Of a stretch of DNA of 10,516 nucleotides, positions 1-6,114 are shown piece after piece. How positions within the stretch are numbered: the first letter of the stretch is position 1; the number at the start of each line of letters is the position of its first letter. This stretch comes from Desulfovibrio sp. (GTDB lineage: Bacteria > Desulfobacterota > Desulfovibrionia > Desulfovibrionales > Desulfovibrionaceae). The stretch covers positions 1-10,516 of the forward strand of contig JAISNZ010000239.1 of assembly GCA_031275955.1 (NCBI GenBank), given 5' to 3'. Below the pieces are notes generated by a model that searched no databases, had not been told where the DNA came from, and saw only the letters and a list, made by a program, of their open reading frames with translations. Both the position numbers and the translations under genes were made by a program.

Positions 1-1
1 G

Positions 2-33
2 AGTCGGCCGAAAACCACGTTTTTCGGCCGACT
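2..33 (-). terminator. Hairpin after the DUF2325 gene, probable terminator
   Basis: A perfect 13-bp inverted repeat (arms 2-14 and 21-33, loop CCACGT at 15-20) lies 11 bases beyond the minus-strand stop codon at 45-47. The inner part of the stem is A/T and the outer part is CGGCCGACT. A terminal T tract on the minus strand would fall outside the window, so termination is inferred from position and stem strength only. It could serve both strands. Confidence 0.55.
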
Positions 34-44
34 GTCCTGCCTCT

Positions 45-395
45 TCAGGGATGCGCCGGGAGGGGAAATTTCCGTTCCCCGGCGGTTTTTCCCTTTCCCG
101 TGCGCACGATGTCCGCCAGACGCTGTCTCAGTCCGCTGATGCCGTTGCTGTGCAGGAAAACGACGGGGATGCCCAGGCCGCGGCTATGCTGGACGACATC
201 ATCTTTGGCGTTGTGCGAGATCATGGCTGTGAGCAGGATCGCCAGGTCCGGGGAACCGATCTTGTTCACCAGACAGGATTCCTTGCCGGTAAAGACCTTC
301 AGGGTCACCCCGCAGGATTTGGCGGCGCTTTCGTATTCCCGTTTCAGTCTGTCCAGACCGCCCACCAGAGCCACGCATATCGGCTGCCTGCTCAT
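45..395 (-). CDS. DUF2325 domain protein
   Basis: A 116-residue protein that I recognise as a stand-alone DUF2325 domain, a family without an established biochemical function. Features that fit the family are the early VGGLDR motif (residues 11-16) after a short hydrophobic strand, LAILLTAMISH (51-61), LGIPVVF (74-80) and a following HSNGIS segment (82-87). The core looks like a small Rossmann-like alpha/beta fold, and the last 18 or so residues (KGKTAGERKF onward) are a basic tail. There is no signal peptide or membrane segment. The ATG has an AAAGGA ribosome binding site about 5 bases upstream on the minus strand. The gene is divergent from a CysB-like regulator, which could control it; that is inference from position. 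Confidence 0.85.
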   Translation of the reverse strand: MSRQPICVALVGGLDRLKREYESAAKSCGVTLKVFTGKESCLVNKIGSPDLAILLTAMISHNAKDDVVQHSRGLGIPVVFLHSNGISGLRQRLADIVRTGKGKTAGERKFPLPAHP

Positions 396-462
396 AGTCC
401 TTTCTCCCCTGGATTTCCCTTGAGCGCTGCCCCCCTCCGTCGCAATAAGGACGGAAAAAGCA

Positions 463-492
463 GGGAAGCTCCTTTTTTTTAGGGGCTTTCCC
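463..492. repeat. Bulged hairpin with T-run loop
   Basis: GGGAAGCTCCT (463-473) pairs with AGGGGCTTTCCC (481-492), with one bulged T and one G-T pair, around a loop made only of T (474-480). It sits about 70 bases upstream of the DUF2325 start and upstream of the structured LysR leader. The T run is inside the loop, not after the stem, so it is not a normal terminator in the plus direction. It may be a leader structure of either transcript. Confidence 0.35.
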
Positions 493-540
493 GGAAAAGG
501 GAACGATTCTTTTCAGATAAGCATATCCGCAGGGGAGAGG

Positions 541-658
541 AAAAGCCCTTTCGCTGTATGGGAGGGGGAGTCCCCCGCAGCTGCCTTGCGGACGGCGCGG
601 AACACTGACAAAGGATTCCGCGGAAGCGGAAAGGGCTTGCCTGAAGAGCCCTTTTAAA
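541..658 (+). promoter_or_regulatory. Candidate attenuator leader (unknown riboswitch or small RNA)
   Basis: AAGCCCTTTCGCT (543-555) pairs with AGCGGAAAGGGCTT (625-638): 13 pairs with a single bulged G (628), closing a domain of about 69 bases. Inside are a GGGGG/CCCCC hairpin (564-568 with 572-576) and a 7-bp stem (596-602 with 616-622) with a 13-base loop. The right arm of the closing helix contains the left arm of the terminator at 630-654, so both cannot form together. This is the architecture of an anti-terminator/terminator switch. I compared it by eye with glycine, cobalamin, TPP, SAM, SAH, Moco, GEMM and T-box signatures and saw no convincing match. A free-standing small RNA ending at the terminator is the main alternative. 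Confidence 0.5.
630..657 (+). terminator. Intrinsic terminator upstream of the LysR gene
   Basis: AAAGGGCT (630-637) pairs with AGCCCTTT (647-654) over a 9-base loop (638-646) and is followed by a short T/A-rich stretch. No plus-strand gene ends upstream, so the terminator must act on a leader or a small RNA. It ends about 46 bases before the GTG start of the LysR gene. Confidence 0.55.
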
Positions 659-703
659 TTATTACAAAGACAGTCGTATTCCTATTAAATGGAGGCGGGG
701 AGG

Positions 704-1657
704 GTGGATCTGCAAAAGCTGAAAATTATCCAGCAGGCGGCGGACTGCGGTTTTAATCTGACGCGTGTGGCGCAGGCCCTCCATATCTCCCAGCCGGGCA
801 TCAGCCGGCAGATCCGGGAACTGGAGGAAGAGCTGGGGATGGATCTCTTCATCAGGGTCGGAAAGCGGTTGATCGGCATGACGCCGCCGGGAAGGGAACT
901 TTTGGAGATTGCCGGCCGGATTCTGGCGGAGGCGCGGAACATCCAGGGCTTGCCCGCGCGTTTCGGAAAAGGGGATACGGGTCTTTTGCGTCTTGCGGTC
1001 AATGCGGCCGGTTCCGGCCGCATTCCCCGGATTCTGGCTGGTTTTCACAGTCGCTATCCGGAGGTCCGCGTTGTGGTCCGCCGCCAGGAAAGTCCCGCCA
1101 TCGTTTCGGCTCTCCTCCATGACGAGGCGGACATCGGCATCGCCGGGGAACAGTTGCGCGGCGCGCGGGAACTCGTGGGTTTCCCCTGCGCCCAGATCAA
1201 GTACCGGCTTATCATTCCGGCGGGGCATCCCCTGGCACGCGAGGCGCAGCCCGGCCTGGACGCCCTGGCGGCCTGGCCCCTTTTGACCTACCGGGCGGGG
1301 ACGGAAGAGCGGCTGCATGTGGATAACGCCTTTTCCAGCGCCGGCATCACCCCCCGGATCGCCATTACGGGGGATGCCGCCTGCCTTGCCGGCTGCGCCC
1401 GCCTCGGACTGGGAATCGCCGTTGTCTGCGCCGAGGAGGAAGAAGGCCAGAAAGCCGCGAAGGGCATCCAGGTGCGCGACGCCAGCCGCCTCTTCGGGGA
1501 AATGCCCTTCTGGGTGGGGCTCCGGCAGGGAAAACTGCTCAGCGACTTCGAGCGCCAGTGTCTGCGGCTTCTCCTGCCCGATCTTGAGCCGGAAGTCATC
1601 CAGCAGGCGGTGCTGGCCAGAGATCCGGCCCCCTTTGTCCCCAGCTTCAACATTTAA
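704..1657 (+). CDS. CysB-like LysR-family transcriptional regulator
   Basis: A 317-residue DNA-binding regulator. The N-terminal winged helix-turn-helix (about residues 1-60) has the CysB-type signature SQPGISRQIRELEEELG (29-45) and TPPGRELL. The effector domain (about 93-300) includes PLLTYRAGTEERLHVDNAF (192-210), AGITPRIAITGDAACLAGCA (213-232) and RLGLGIAVV (233-241), matching CysB/Cbl. I chose GTG at 704 over ATG at 689: GGAGG at 691-695 sits 8 bases before the GTG, nothing precedes the ATG, and the shorter product begins MDLQKL, like CysB's MKLQQL. The TTHTQARY effector segment of CysB is replaced by VNAAGSGR (99-106), so the ligand may not be N-acetylserine. It is divergent from the DUF2325 gene and preceded by a possible attenuator. 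Confidence 0.92.
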   Translation: MDLQKLKIIQQAADCGFNLTRVAQALHISQPGISRQIRELEEELGMDLFIRVGKRLIGMTPPGRELLEIAGRILAEARNIQGLPARFGKGDTGLLRLAVNAAGSGRIPRILAGFHSRYPEVRVVVRRQESPAIVSALLHDEADIGIAGEQLRGARELVGFPCAQIKYRLIIPAGHPLAREAQPGLDALAAWPLLTYRAGTEERLHVDNAFSSAGITPRIAITGDAACLAGCARLGLGIAVVCAEEEEGQKAAKGIQVRDASRLFGEMPFWVGLRQGKLLSDFERQCLRLLLPDLEPEVIQQAVLARDPAPFVPSFNI

Positions 1658-1690
1658 TCAACGAGAATATCCCACACTGAAGCAGGGCGG

Positions 1691-1706
1691 AAGGCATTGC
1701 CTTTTT
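1691..1706 (+). terminator. Weak possible terminator after the LysR gene
   Basis: AAGGC (1691-1695) and GCCTT (1699-1703) form a 5-bp stem with a 3-base loop, followed by T residues to 1706. The stem is short, so this would be inefficient at best. It lies in the 117-base spacer between the LysR stop and the hydrolase start. Confidence 0.25.
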
Positions 1707-1774
1707 CCCCGAAAATCCGTATTTCTTGGCCGCGGTTTCGCGCCGCTCCTTTCCCCCTTTCTCCGGAGGACCAC

Positions 1775-2485
1775 ATGGGCGGGAGTACCCTTACCTGGCA
1801 CGGCCATTCCACTTTCCAAATCACCACCCCGGATTGCTCGGTGCTGATCGATCCTTTTTTCAGCGGCAACCCTCTGGCCGTTACCACAGGAGAGAACATC
1901 CCTCCTCCGGATGTTGTTCTGGTGACCCACCTGCACGCCGATCACGCCGGAGACGCCGCCGCCCTCTGCCGGCGCTTCAAGGCCCGGCTGGGGGCTGTGG
2001 TGGGGACGGCCGAGGCCGTGGCCGGCGTTCCCCCAAGCCAGATCCTCAACGGCGTGGGCTTCAACATCGGCGGCACGATTGTGGAGAAGGGCGTGGCCAT
2101 CACCATGACCGAGGCCACGCATACCAGCGATGCCGGCACTCCCACGGGATTCATTCTCACCCTGCCGGACGGATTTACCCTTTATCATGCGGGAGATACC
2201 GGCATTTTTCCCGGCATGGAACTTTGGGGCGAACTCTATCCCCTGGATCTGGCCCTCTTGCCTGTGGGCGGGGTTTTCACCATGGATGCGCGCCAGGCGG
2301 CCCGGGCGGCCACACTCCTCAAGGCCGGAGGGGTCGTTCCCATGCATTGGGGAACCTTCCCCGTGCTGGCGCAGGAAACGGACACCTTTTTTGCCTTTCT
2401 GGCGCAGACGGCCCCGAACTGTCGCCCTGTGCCCATGAAGGTCGGGCAGACCATCGTCCTGGACCGGCGATCCCTTGGCGCCTGA
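1775..2485 (+). CDS. UPF0173 metal-dependent hydrolase (metallo-beta-lactamase fold)
   Basis: A 236-residue cytoplasmic metallo-hydrolase of the UPF0173 (YtkL-like) family; the substrate of these proteins is not established. It starts LTWHGHSTFQI (6-16), typical of the family. The di-metal site is visible as HLHADH (52-57), His115 in ATHTSDAG (113-120), the HAGDT segment (138-142) and His191 in MHWGTFP (190-196). The family segment LPVGGVFTMD (162-171) is intact, so the enzyme looks functional. Start ATG 1775 follows GGAGGA (1765-1770) closely; upstream in-frame sequence looks non-coding. It is 51 bases before the helicase gene with no clear terminator between, so the two may share a transcript. 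Confidence 0.93.
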   Translation: MGGSTLTWHGHSTFQITTPDCSVLIDPFFSGNPLAVTTGENIPPPDVVLVTHLHADHAGDAAALCRRFKARLGAVVGTAEAVAGVPPSQILNGVGFNIGGTIVEKGVAITMTEATHTSDAGTPTGFILTLPDGFTLYHAGDTGIFPGMELWGELYPLDLALLPVGGVFTMDARQAARAATLLKAGGVVPMHWGTFPVLAQETDTFFAFLAQTAPNCRPVPMKVGQTIVLDRRSLGA

Positions 2486-2536
2486 GATCTTCCGCCTTTT
2501 TCGCCGCGAAGCGGCCGCGCAATCCGCAGGCCCGAG

Positions 2537-4285
2537 ATGAACATGACCACCTTTGCAGACTTGGGACTCTCCCCGGATATGTTGCGCGCAGTTGGCGACA
2601 TGGGTTTTGAGGAGCCTTCCCCCATCCAGACGCTGGCCATTCCCCCCCTCATGGCCGGAAAGGACATTGTGGGGCAGGCCCAGACAGGCACGGGAAAGAC
2701 CGCGGCCTTCGGCATCCCCCTTTTGGAGAAGGCGCGGCCGCGCCTGTCCTGTCCCCAGGCCCTGATCCTGTGTCCCACCAGGGAATTGACCATCCAGGTG
2801 GCGGAGGAGCTCGGGCGTCTGGCGGGCAGGAAGCGCGGCCTTTTTGTCCTGCCCATCTATGGCGGCCAGCCCGTGGAGCGTCAGTTGCGATCCCTGGAGC
2901 GCGGTCCCCAGGTCATTGTCGGGACGCCGGGACGCCTGCTGGATCATCTGGGGCGCAAGACCCTCTCCCTGGATCGGCTGGAGACGACGGTGCTGGATGA
3001 GGCGGATGAAATGCTCGATATGGGCTTTTATGACGACATTGAGGCCATTTTGGGGCGGGTCCCGGCGGACTGCCAGAAAGTTCTCTTTTCCGCCACCATG
3101 CCGGAACCCATTCTGGAACTGGCCGGGCGGTTTTTGCGGGATCCGGAAATTCTGAAGGTCACTCCGAGAACCCTGACCGTCCCTTCCGTGGAACAGGTTT
3201 TCTATGAGGTCAGTCCCTATCGGAAACTGGACGCCCTCTGCCGGGTGCTGGACTCCCAGGGGTTTCGCAAGGCCCTGGTCTTCTGCGCCACCAAGCGCGG
3301 CGTGGATGATGTCGCCTCCCATCTCCAGGCCCGCGGCTATCAGGCGGACGGGCTGCACGGCGATTTGGCCCAGACGCAGCGCGACCGGGTCATGGGGCGC
3401 TTCCGCGCGGGAAGCGTTGAAATCCTGGTGGCCACGGATGTGGCGGCCAGGGGGATTGACGTGGATGATGTGGACGCGGTGATCAATTATGACATCCCCC
3501 ACGACGTGGAAAACTATGTGCACCGCATCGGCCGCACAGGCCGGGCCGGGCGGGCGGGCAAGGCCTTTACCTTTGTCGCGGCGCGGGAACAGTACCGGCT
3601 GCGCGAGATCATGCGCTACACCAAGGCCCGGATCATGGAGAGCAGGCTGCCCACCTTGCGCGATGTGGCCGCTCTCAAGACCGGGCGCCTGCTGGAAGAG
3701 GTGCGCGCCGTTATGGAAGCCGGCGCTCTGGAGCGCTACGCCGCTCTGGTGGAGGACTTTCTGGAGGGGGAGGACACCAGCATGGGCCTGGCGGCGGCCC
3801 TGCTGAAAATTCTTCTGCTCCGCGACCTCGGTCCCGGGGAGCCGCAGGACGAGGCATCCGGGAAGCCTCCGGATGCCGGCGCTTCTTTCCCCAGGCGGGA
3901 ACGCCCGGGGGGAACGCCCGGGGGGAGGGGCCCGCTGTGGGAGAACGTCCGGCAGAAAGGAAACAGGAGCCCGCACGCCCCGCGCCGTCAGGCCGCGCGG
4001 GTACGCCTGTCCTTCAACGTGGGGCGCAGGCTCCAGGTGACGCCGGGAGATCTGGTGGGAGCCATTGCCGGCGAAACCGGCATCCCCGGTCGCAGCATCG
4101 GCGCCATTGAAATCCATGAGGCCCTTTCCTATGTGGATGTTCCGGGGGAACTGGCGGACGAGATCCTGGGCATCATGAATACGGCCCAGATCCGCGGTTT
4201 CCGGGTCACGGTCAGACGGGCCGATCCCGGGAAAGGGCGCCCGTCCCGGACGCGGGAAAAAAACTCGACGGCAGGCGGCTTTTAA
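2537..4285 (+). CDS. DEAD-box ATP-dependent RNA helicase, DeaD/DbpA type
   Basis: A 582-residue RNA helicase for RNA or ribosome remodelling. All core motifs are present: Q motif ending at Gln31, AQTGTGKT (48-55), PTRELT (80-85), TPGR (130-133), DEAD (154-157), SAT (185-187), LVFC (247-250), ATDVAARGID (299-308) and HRIGRTGR (329-336). After a dimerisation-like helical stretch (about 365-430) comes a low-complexity Gly/Pro/Arg linker (431-486), then an RRM-like DbpA RNA-binding domain (PF03880 type, about 487-560) and a short basic tail. This order matches DeaD/CsdA of E. coli. The start is not firm: ATG 2537 and ATG 2543 are both possible and the only Shine-Dalgarno candidate is a weak AGG at 2528-2530. 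The linker DNA carries a 9-bp hairpin and a 13-bp tandem duplication. Confidence 0.95.
   Translation: MNMTTFADLGLSPDMLRAVGDMGFEEPSPIQTLAIPPLMAGKDIVGQAQTGTGKTAAFGIPLLEKARPRLSCPQALILCPTRELTIQVAEELGRLAGRKRGLFVLPIYGGQPVERQLRSLERGPQVIVGTPGRLLDHLGRKTLSLDRLETTVLDEADEMLDMGFYDDIEAILGRVPADCQKVLFSATMPEPILELAGRFLRDPEILKVTPRTLTVPSVEQVFYEVSPYRKLDALCRVLDSQGFRKALVFCATKRGVDDVASHLQARGYQADGLHGDLAQTQRDRVMGRFRAGSVEILVATDVAARGIDVDDVDAVINYDIPHDVENYVHRIGRTGRAGRAGKAFTFVAAREQYRLREIMRYTKARIMESRLPTLRDVAALKTGRLLEEVRAVMEAGALERYAALVEDFLEGEDTSMGLAAALLKILLLRDLGPGEPQDEASGKPPDAGASFPRRERPGGTPGGRGPLWENVRQKGNRSPHAPRRQAARVRLSFNVGRRLQVTPGDLVGAIAGETGIPGRSIGAIEIHEALSYVDVPGELADEILGIMNTAQIRGFRVTVRRADPGKGRPSRTREKNSTAGGF
3853..3877. repeat. 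Perfect 9-bp inverted repeat in the helicase linker
   Basis: GGCATCCGG (3853-3861) and CCGGATGCC (3869-3877) flank the 7-base loop GAAGCCT. It lies inside the coding sequence for the variable linker, 20 bases before the 13-bp tandem duplication. Confidence 0.6.
3898..3923. repeat. 13-bp perfect tandem duplication in the helicase gene
   Basis: GGAACGCCCGGGG occurs twice head to tail (3898-3910 and 3911-3923) in the sequence for the Gly/Pro/Arg linker. Since 13 is not divisible by three, loss of one copy shifts the frame and meets TGA at 4038-4040, leaving the helicase core without the DbpA domain. Confidence 0.85.
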
Positions 4286-4395
4286 GCTATGGGAGAAACA
4301 ACCTCCCGCCGCAGGGTTCATGCGGACGTTTCCCGCAGACGCGGGGGTGATTGCTTCCTCACTTGGGATGGTTTCCTGTACCTGGAAAAGTTGCC

Positions 4396-5085
4396 ATGAC
4401 CACCAGTCCGGAACAGCGCGCGGCGTCTCGAGCCTATCAGGAAAAGCTGCCCAAGCTGGCCATAGAGCCCAATTCCCGGATTTATGTCCGCCTCAATCCC
4501 ATGAGCCATTCCAGCCAGCCCATGCAGAGCGAATTCCTGGGCATGTCCCACTATGAATTCATTCTTCTGCGCATGCCTTCCGTACCGGGCCTTCTTGAGC
4601 GGCTTATCCCCAGGACCGTGATGGAGATCCGCTTCCTGCTGGAAGGAGCCGTGAACACCTTTTCCGCGGATCTCCTCTCTTACTCCGTCAGGCCGGCCCT
4701 GATTCTGTACGCCACCTATCCGGACCGGCTCAGCATCATGAAGACGCGGCAGCACCACCGCCTTGTCTGCGCCCTGCCCGTTGCCCTGACCACAGCCCAT
4801 GGCGACGCCGCCGGCATTGTCTGCGATTTGAGTCTCGGCGGTTGCCGCATTTGCCTGGAGCTGACCGGACAGTCCGGGCTGCGGAATCTGGCGGAGAACG
4901 ATGAGATCGTCCTGCAGATCCCGCTTTCCGCCGCCGAAGCTCCCGCCGGCTGTACCGCCGCCGTCCGCAAGGTGGAGATCACCGGTTCGCGCCTCAGCCT
5001 CGGTCTTTCCTTCAATGACGGGCAAAAGGAATTTTCCGCCAGTGTAAACGACTACCTTCATCTGAGCCGCGCTCTGCAGCAGTAA
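4396..5085 (+). CDS. YcgR-like PilZ domain c-di-GMP receptor
   Basis: A 229-residue protein with two domains. The N-terminal part (about 20-112) resembles the YcgR N-terminal domain: a stretch around IEPNSRIYVRL (23-33), SEFLGMSHYEFILLRMP (45-61) and a final YPDRLSI. The C-terminal part is a PilZ domain with both c-di-GMP motifs intact: RQHHR (118-122, RxxxR) and DLSLGG (144-149, D/NxSxxG). Proteins of this type bind c-di-GMP and alter flagellar motility, surface behaviour or secretion; the partner here is unknown. No signal peptide or membrane helix is visible. ATG 4396 is preferred over an upstream TTG (4351), since GGAAAAG lies just upstream and the extra residues look non-coding. The TPR gene follows downstream. 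Confidence 0.88.
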   Translation: MTTSPEQRAASRAYQEKLPKLAIEPNSRIYVRLNPMSHSSQPMQSEFLGMSHYEFILLRMPSVPGLLERLIPRTVMEIRFLLEGAVNTFSADLLSYSVRPALILYATYPDRLSIMKTRQHHRLVCALPVALTTAHGDAAGIVCDLSLGGCRICLELTGQSGLRNLAENDEIVLQIPLSAAEAPAGCTAAVRKVEITGSRLSLGLSFNDGQKEFSASVNDYLHLSRALQQ

Positions 5086-5100
5086 CTCCGCTGCCTTCAG

Positions 5101-5165
5101 ACGCGTCCTCCCGGACCCCCTCATTTCGTATTTCGTTGAAATACATACCGAGGGTGCAGGCGCGT
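5101..5165 (+). promoter_or_regulatory. Long nested hairpin between PilZ and TPR genes
   Basis: Three nested pairings share one axis: ACGCG-CCT (5101-5109, one bulged T) with AGGCGCGT (5158-5165); CCCTC (5118-5122) with GAGGG (5150-5154); and GTATTTC (5128-5134) with GAAATAC (5138-5144) over a GTT loop. It starts 15 bases after the PilZ stop. There is no T tract, so it could be a processing or stability element, a leader of the TPR mRNA, or a Rho-independent-like pause site. Confidence 0.45.
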
Positions 5166-5168
5166 CAT

Positions 5169-5205
5169 GCCCCTGCCGGATGAGTTTGAGGGGCAAAGCC
5201 CCCTC
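5169..5205 (+). promoter_or_regulatory. Alternative hairpins before the TPR start
   Basis: GCCCCT (5169-5174) can pair with AGGGGC (5189-5194), or GGGGC (5190-5194) can instead pair with GCCCC (5198-5202) over an AAA loop. The two are mutually exclusive. They lie about 40 bases before the TPR start. No riboswitch class was recognised. Confidence 0.35.
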
Positions 5206-5242
5206 CAGAGGGAATAAATCAGCGTTCCCTCAGGTAAAGCGC

Positions 5243-6055
5243 ATGAGCCAGGATTTGACCAGCGTTCGCCGGGCCTTGACGAGGGTGTCCAGCGATCTGA
5301 AGCAGAACAATCTGCTCTCGGCGGCCAAGGCTGTCCATGCCGCTGCCAGGACCCTTGTCTTTGTTCCCCTGATCAAGCATGAGCAGGAAGAGCTCTCCCG
5401 CATGCTGGGCGATGCCTGCGCCCTGTTGCAGAACAGCCGGGAACTGCGCCGGATCTTCCCTCTGGCCGTTGTCTACGTTCCCAGGAAAGAAGCCGAGCTG
5501 ATCGCCACCATGGAGGAACTCATTCCCCTTCTGGAGGCGGAAGCCGCGGAGCAGGCCCGGAGCGGGGCGGAAGCCCTTCTGGCCCGGCAGCGGAAAACCT
5601 TTGCCAAGGGAGAATCAGAGCTTGAGGCGGGGGACCACGCGACCGCCAGGGAGACCTTCGGCGCCCTCGTCGGGGAGTTTTCCGAAGACGCCGCCCTCAT
5701 GGCCAACGTGGGGGAAGCCTTTTTGCGCAACGGGCTGTACGAGGACGCCTCCCATTACCTGACCGGCGCCTCCTGCCTTCTTCCCCGTTCCGCCCATGTC
5801 CTCAACCATCTGGGCATTGCCCTGCGCAAAATGGGCCGTTTTGATCTCGCGGAGGAAAAATTCCGCGCCGCTCTCGCCCTTGAGGGCAAGGACCCCAATC
5901 TGCATTTCAACCTGGGCCGCCTCTACCTGGACGCCAAAAAATGGCAGAGCTGCCTGGAATGCGCCCAGGCCGCTCTCGCCCTGGATCCTTCCCTTTCCCA
6001 GGCCTCCCAGATGATCGCCTACTGCCTCCGCAGGCTGCGCGACGGCAAGGCCTGA
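5243..6055 (+). CDS. Tetratricopeptide repeat protein
   Basis: A 270-residue, probably cytoplasmic protein with no signal peptide. The N-terminal half (about 1-115) is predicted helical and includes MSQDLTSVRRALTRVSSDLK and an Ala/Glu-rich segment; I do not recognise it as a named domain. The C-terminal half has about four TPR units (roughly 118-149, 150-183, 184-217, 218-251) with the usual small/large pattern, e.g. LNHLGIALRKMGRFDLAEEKF (188-208) and LHFNLGRLYLDAKKW (220-234). TPRs scaffold protein contacts; no enzyme activity is suggested. I chose ATG 5243 (AGG at 5232-5234) over ATG 5180, because the residues in between look non-coding and overlap hairpins. Its position after a PilZ gene suggests, but does not show, a role with c-di-GMP output. 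Confidence 0.85.
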   Translation: MSQDLTSVRRALTRVSSDLKQNNLLSAAKAVHAAARTLVFVPLIKHEQEELSRMLGDACALLQNSRELRRIFPLAVVYVPRKEAELIATMEELIPLLEAEAAEQARSGAEALLARQRKTFAKGESELEAGDHATARETFGALVGEFSEDAALMANVGEAFLRNGLYEDASHYLTGASCLLPRSAHVLNHLGIALRKMGRFDLAEEKFRAALALEGKDPNLHFNLGRLYLDAKKWQSCLECAQAALALDPSLSQASQMIAYCLRRLRDGKA

Positions 6056-6114
6056 TTCCGGATATCCCGTCCGCTCCTGACTCGAATTCCACGTCAAAAC
6101 GGCATCCGCGCAGT

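Larger units (their letters stand above)
396..703. other. Divergent spacer between DUF2325 gene and LysR gene
   Basis: About 308 bases without a credible gene. It contains, left to right: the DUF2325 ribosome binding site; a small hairpin (436-441 with 450-455); a bulged hairpin with a T-run loop (463-492); a compact GC-rich stretch whose ends pair over a long range (543-555 with 625-638); an intrinsic terminator (630-657); and the ribosome binding site of the LysR gene. I found no convincing sigma-70 or sigma-54 promoter on either strand. Open frames crossing this stretch do not resemble proteins. Confidence 0.6.

Noticed and set aside
541..658. Cobalamin riboswitch
   Set aside because: AAAAGGGAA (495-503) and a GCTGTATGGGAG stretch resemble parts of it, but the GGTG and GCCACTG boxes and the required order are missing.
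689..703. ATG start for the LysR gene
   Set aside because: No Shine-Dalgarno precedes it, whereas GGAGG is ideally placed for GTG 704, which also matches the CysB N terminus.
1697..1725. Promoter before the UPF0173 gene (TTGCCT, 17 bases, TATTTC)
   Set aside because: Spacing is correct, but the boxes match only 4 and 3 of 6 consensus bases.
2503..2515. GCCGC-GAA-GCGGC hairpin between hydrolase and helicase genes as a terminator
   Set aside because: The stem is only 5 bp and no T tract follows on either strand.
1658..4321. Very long minus-strand open frame opposite the hydrolase and helicase genes
   Set aside because: Its translation is low-complexity, rich in Gly, Arg, Pro and His, and lies antisense to two genes with clear family motifs. 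Such frames are common in GC-rich DNA.
4384..4395. Sigma-54 promoter before the PilZ gene
   Set aside because: TGG and TTGC are present, but the GG to GC spacing is 7 instead of 10 bases, and they lie right at the start codon.
5180..5242. Upstream ATG for the TPR gene
   Set aside because: The 21 added residues look non-coding and overlap hairpins, and ATG 5243 has its own ribosome binding site.
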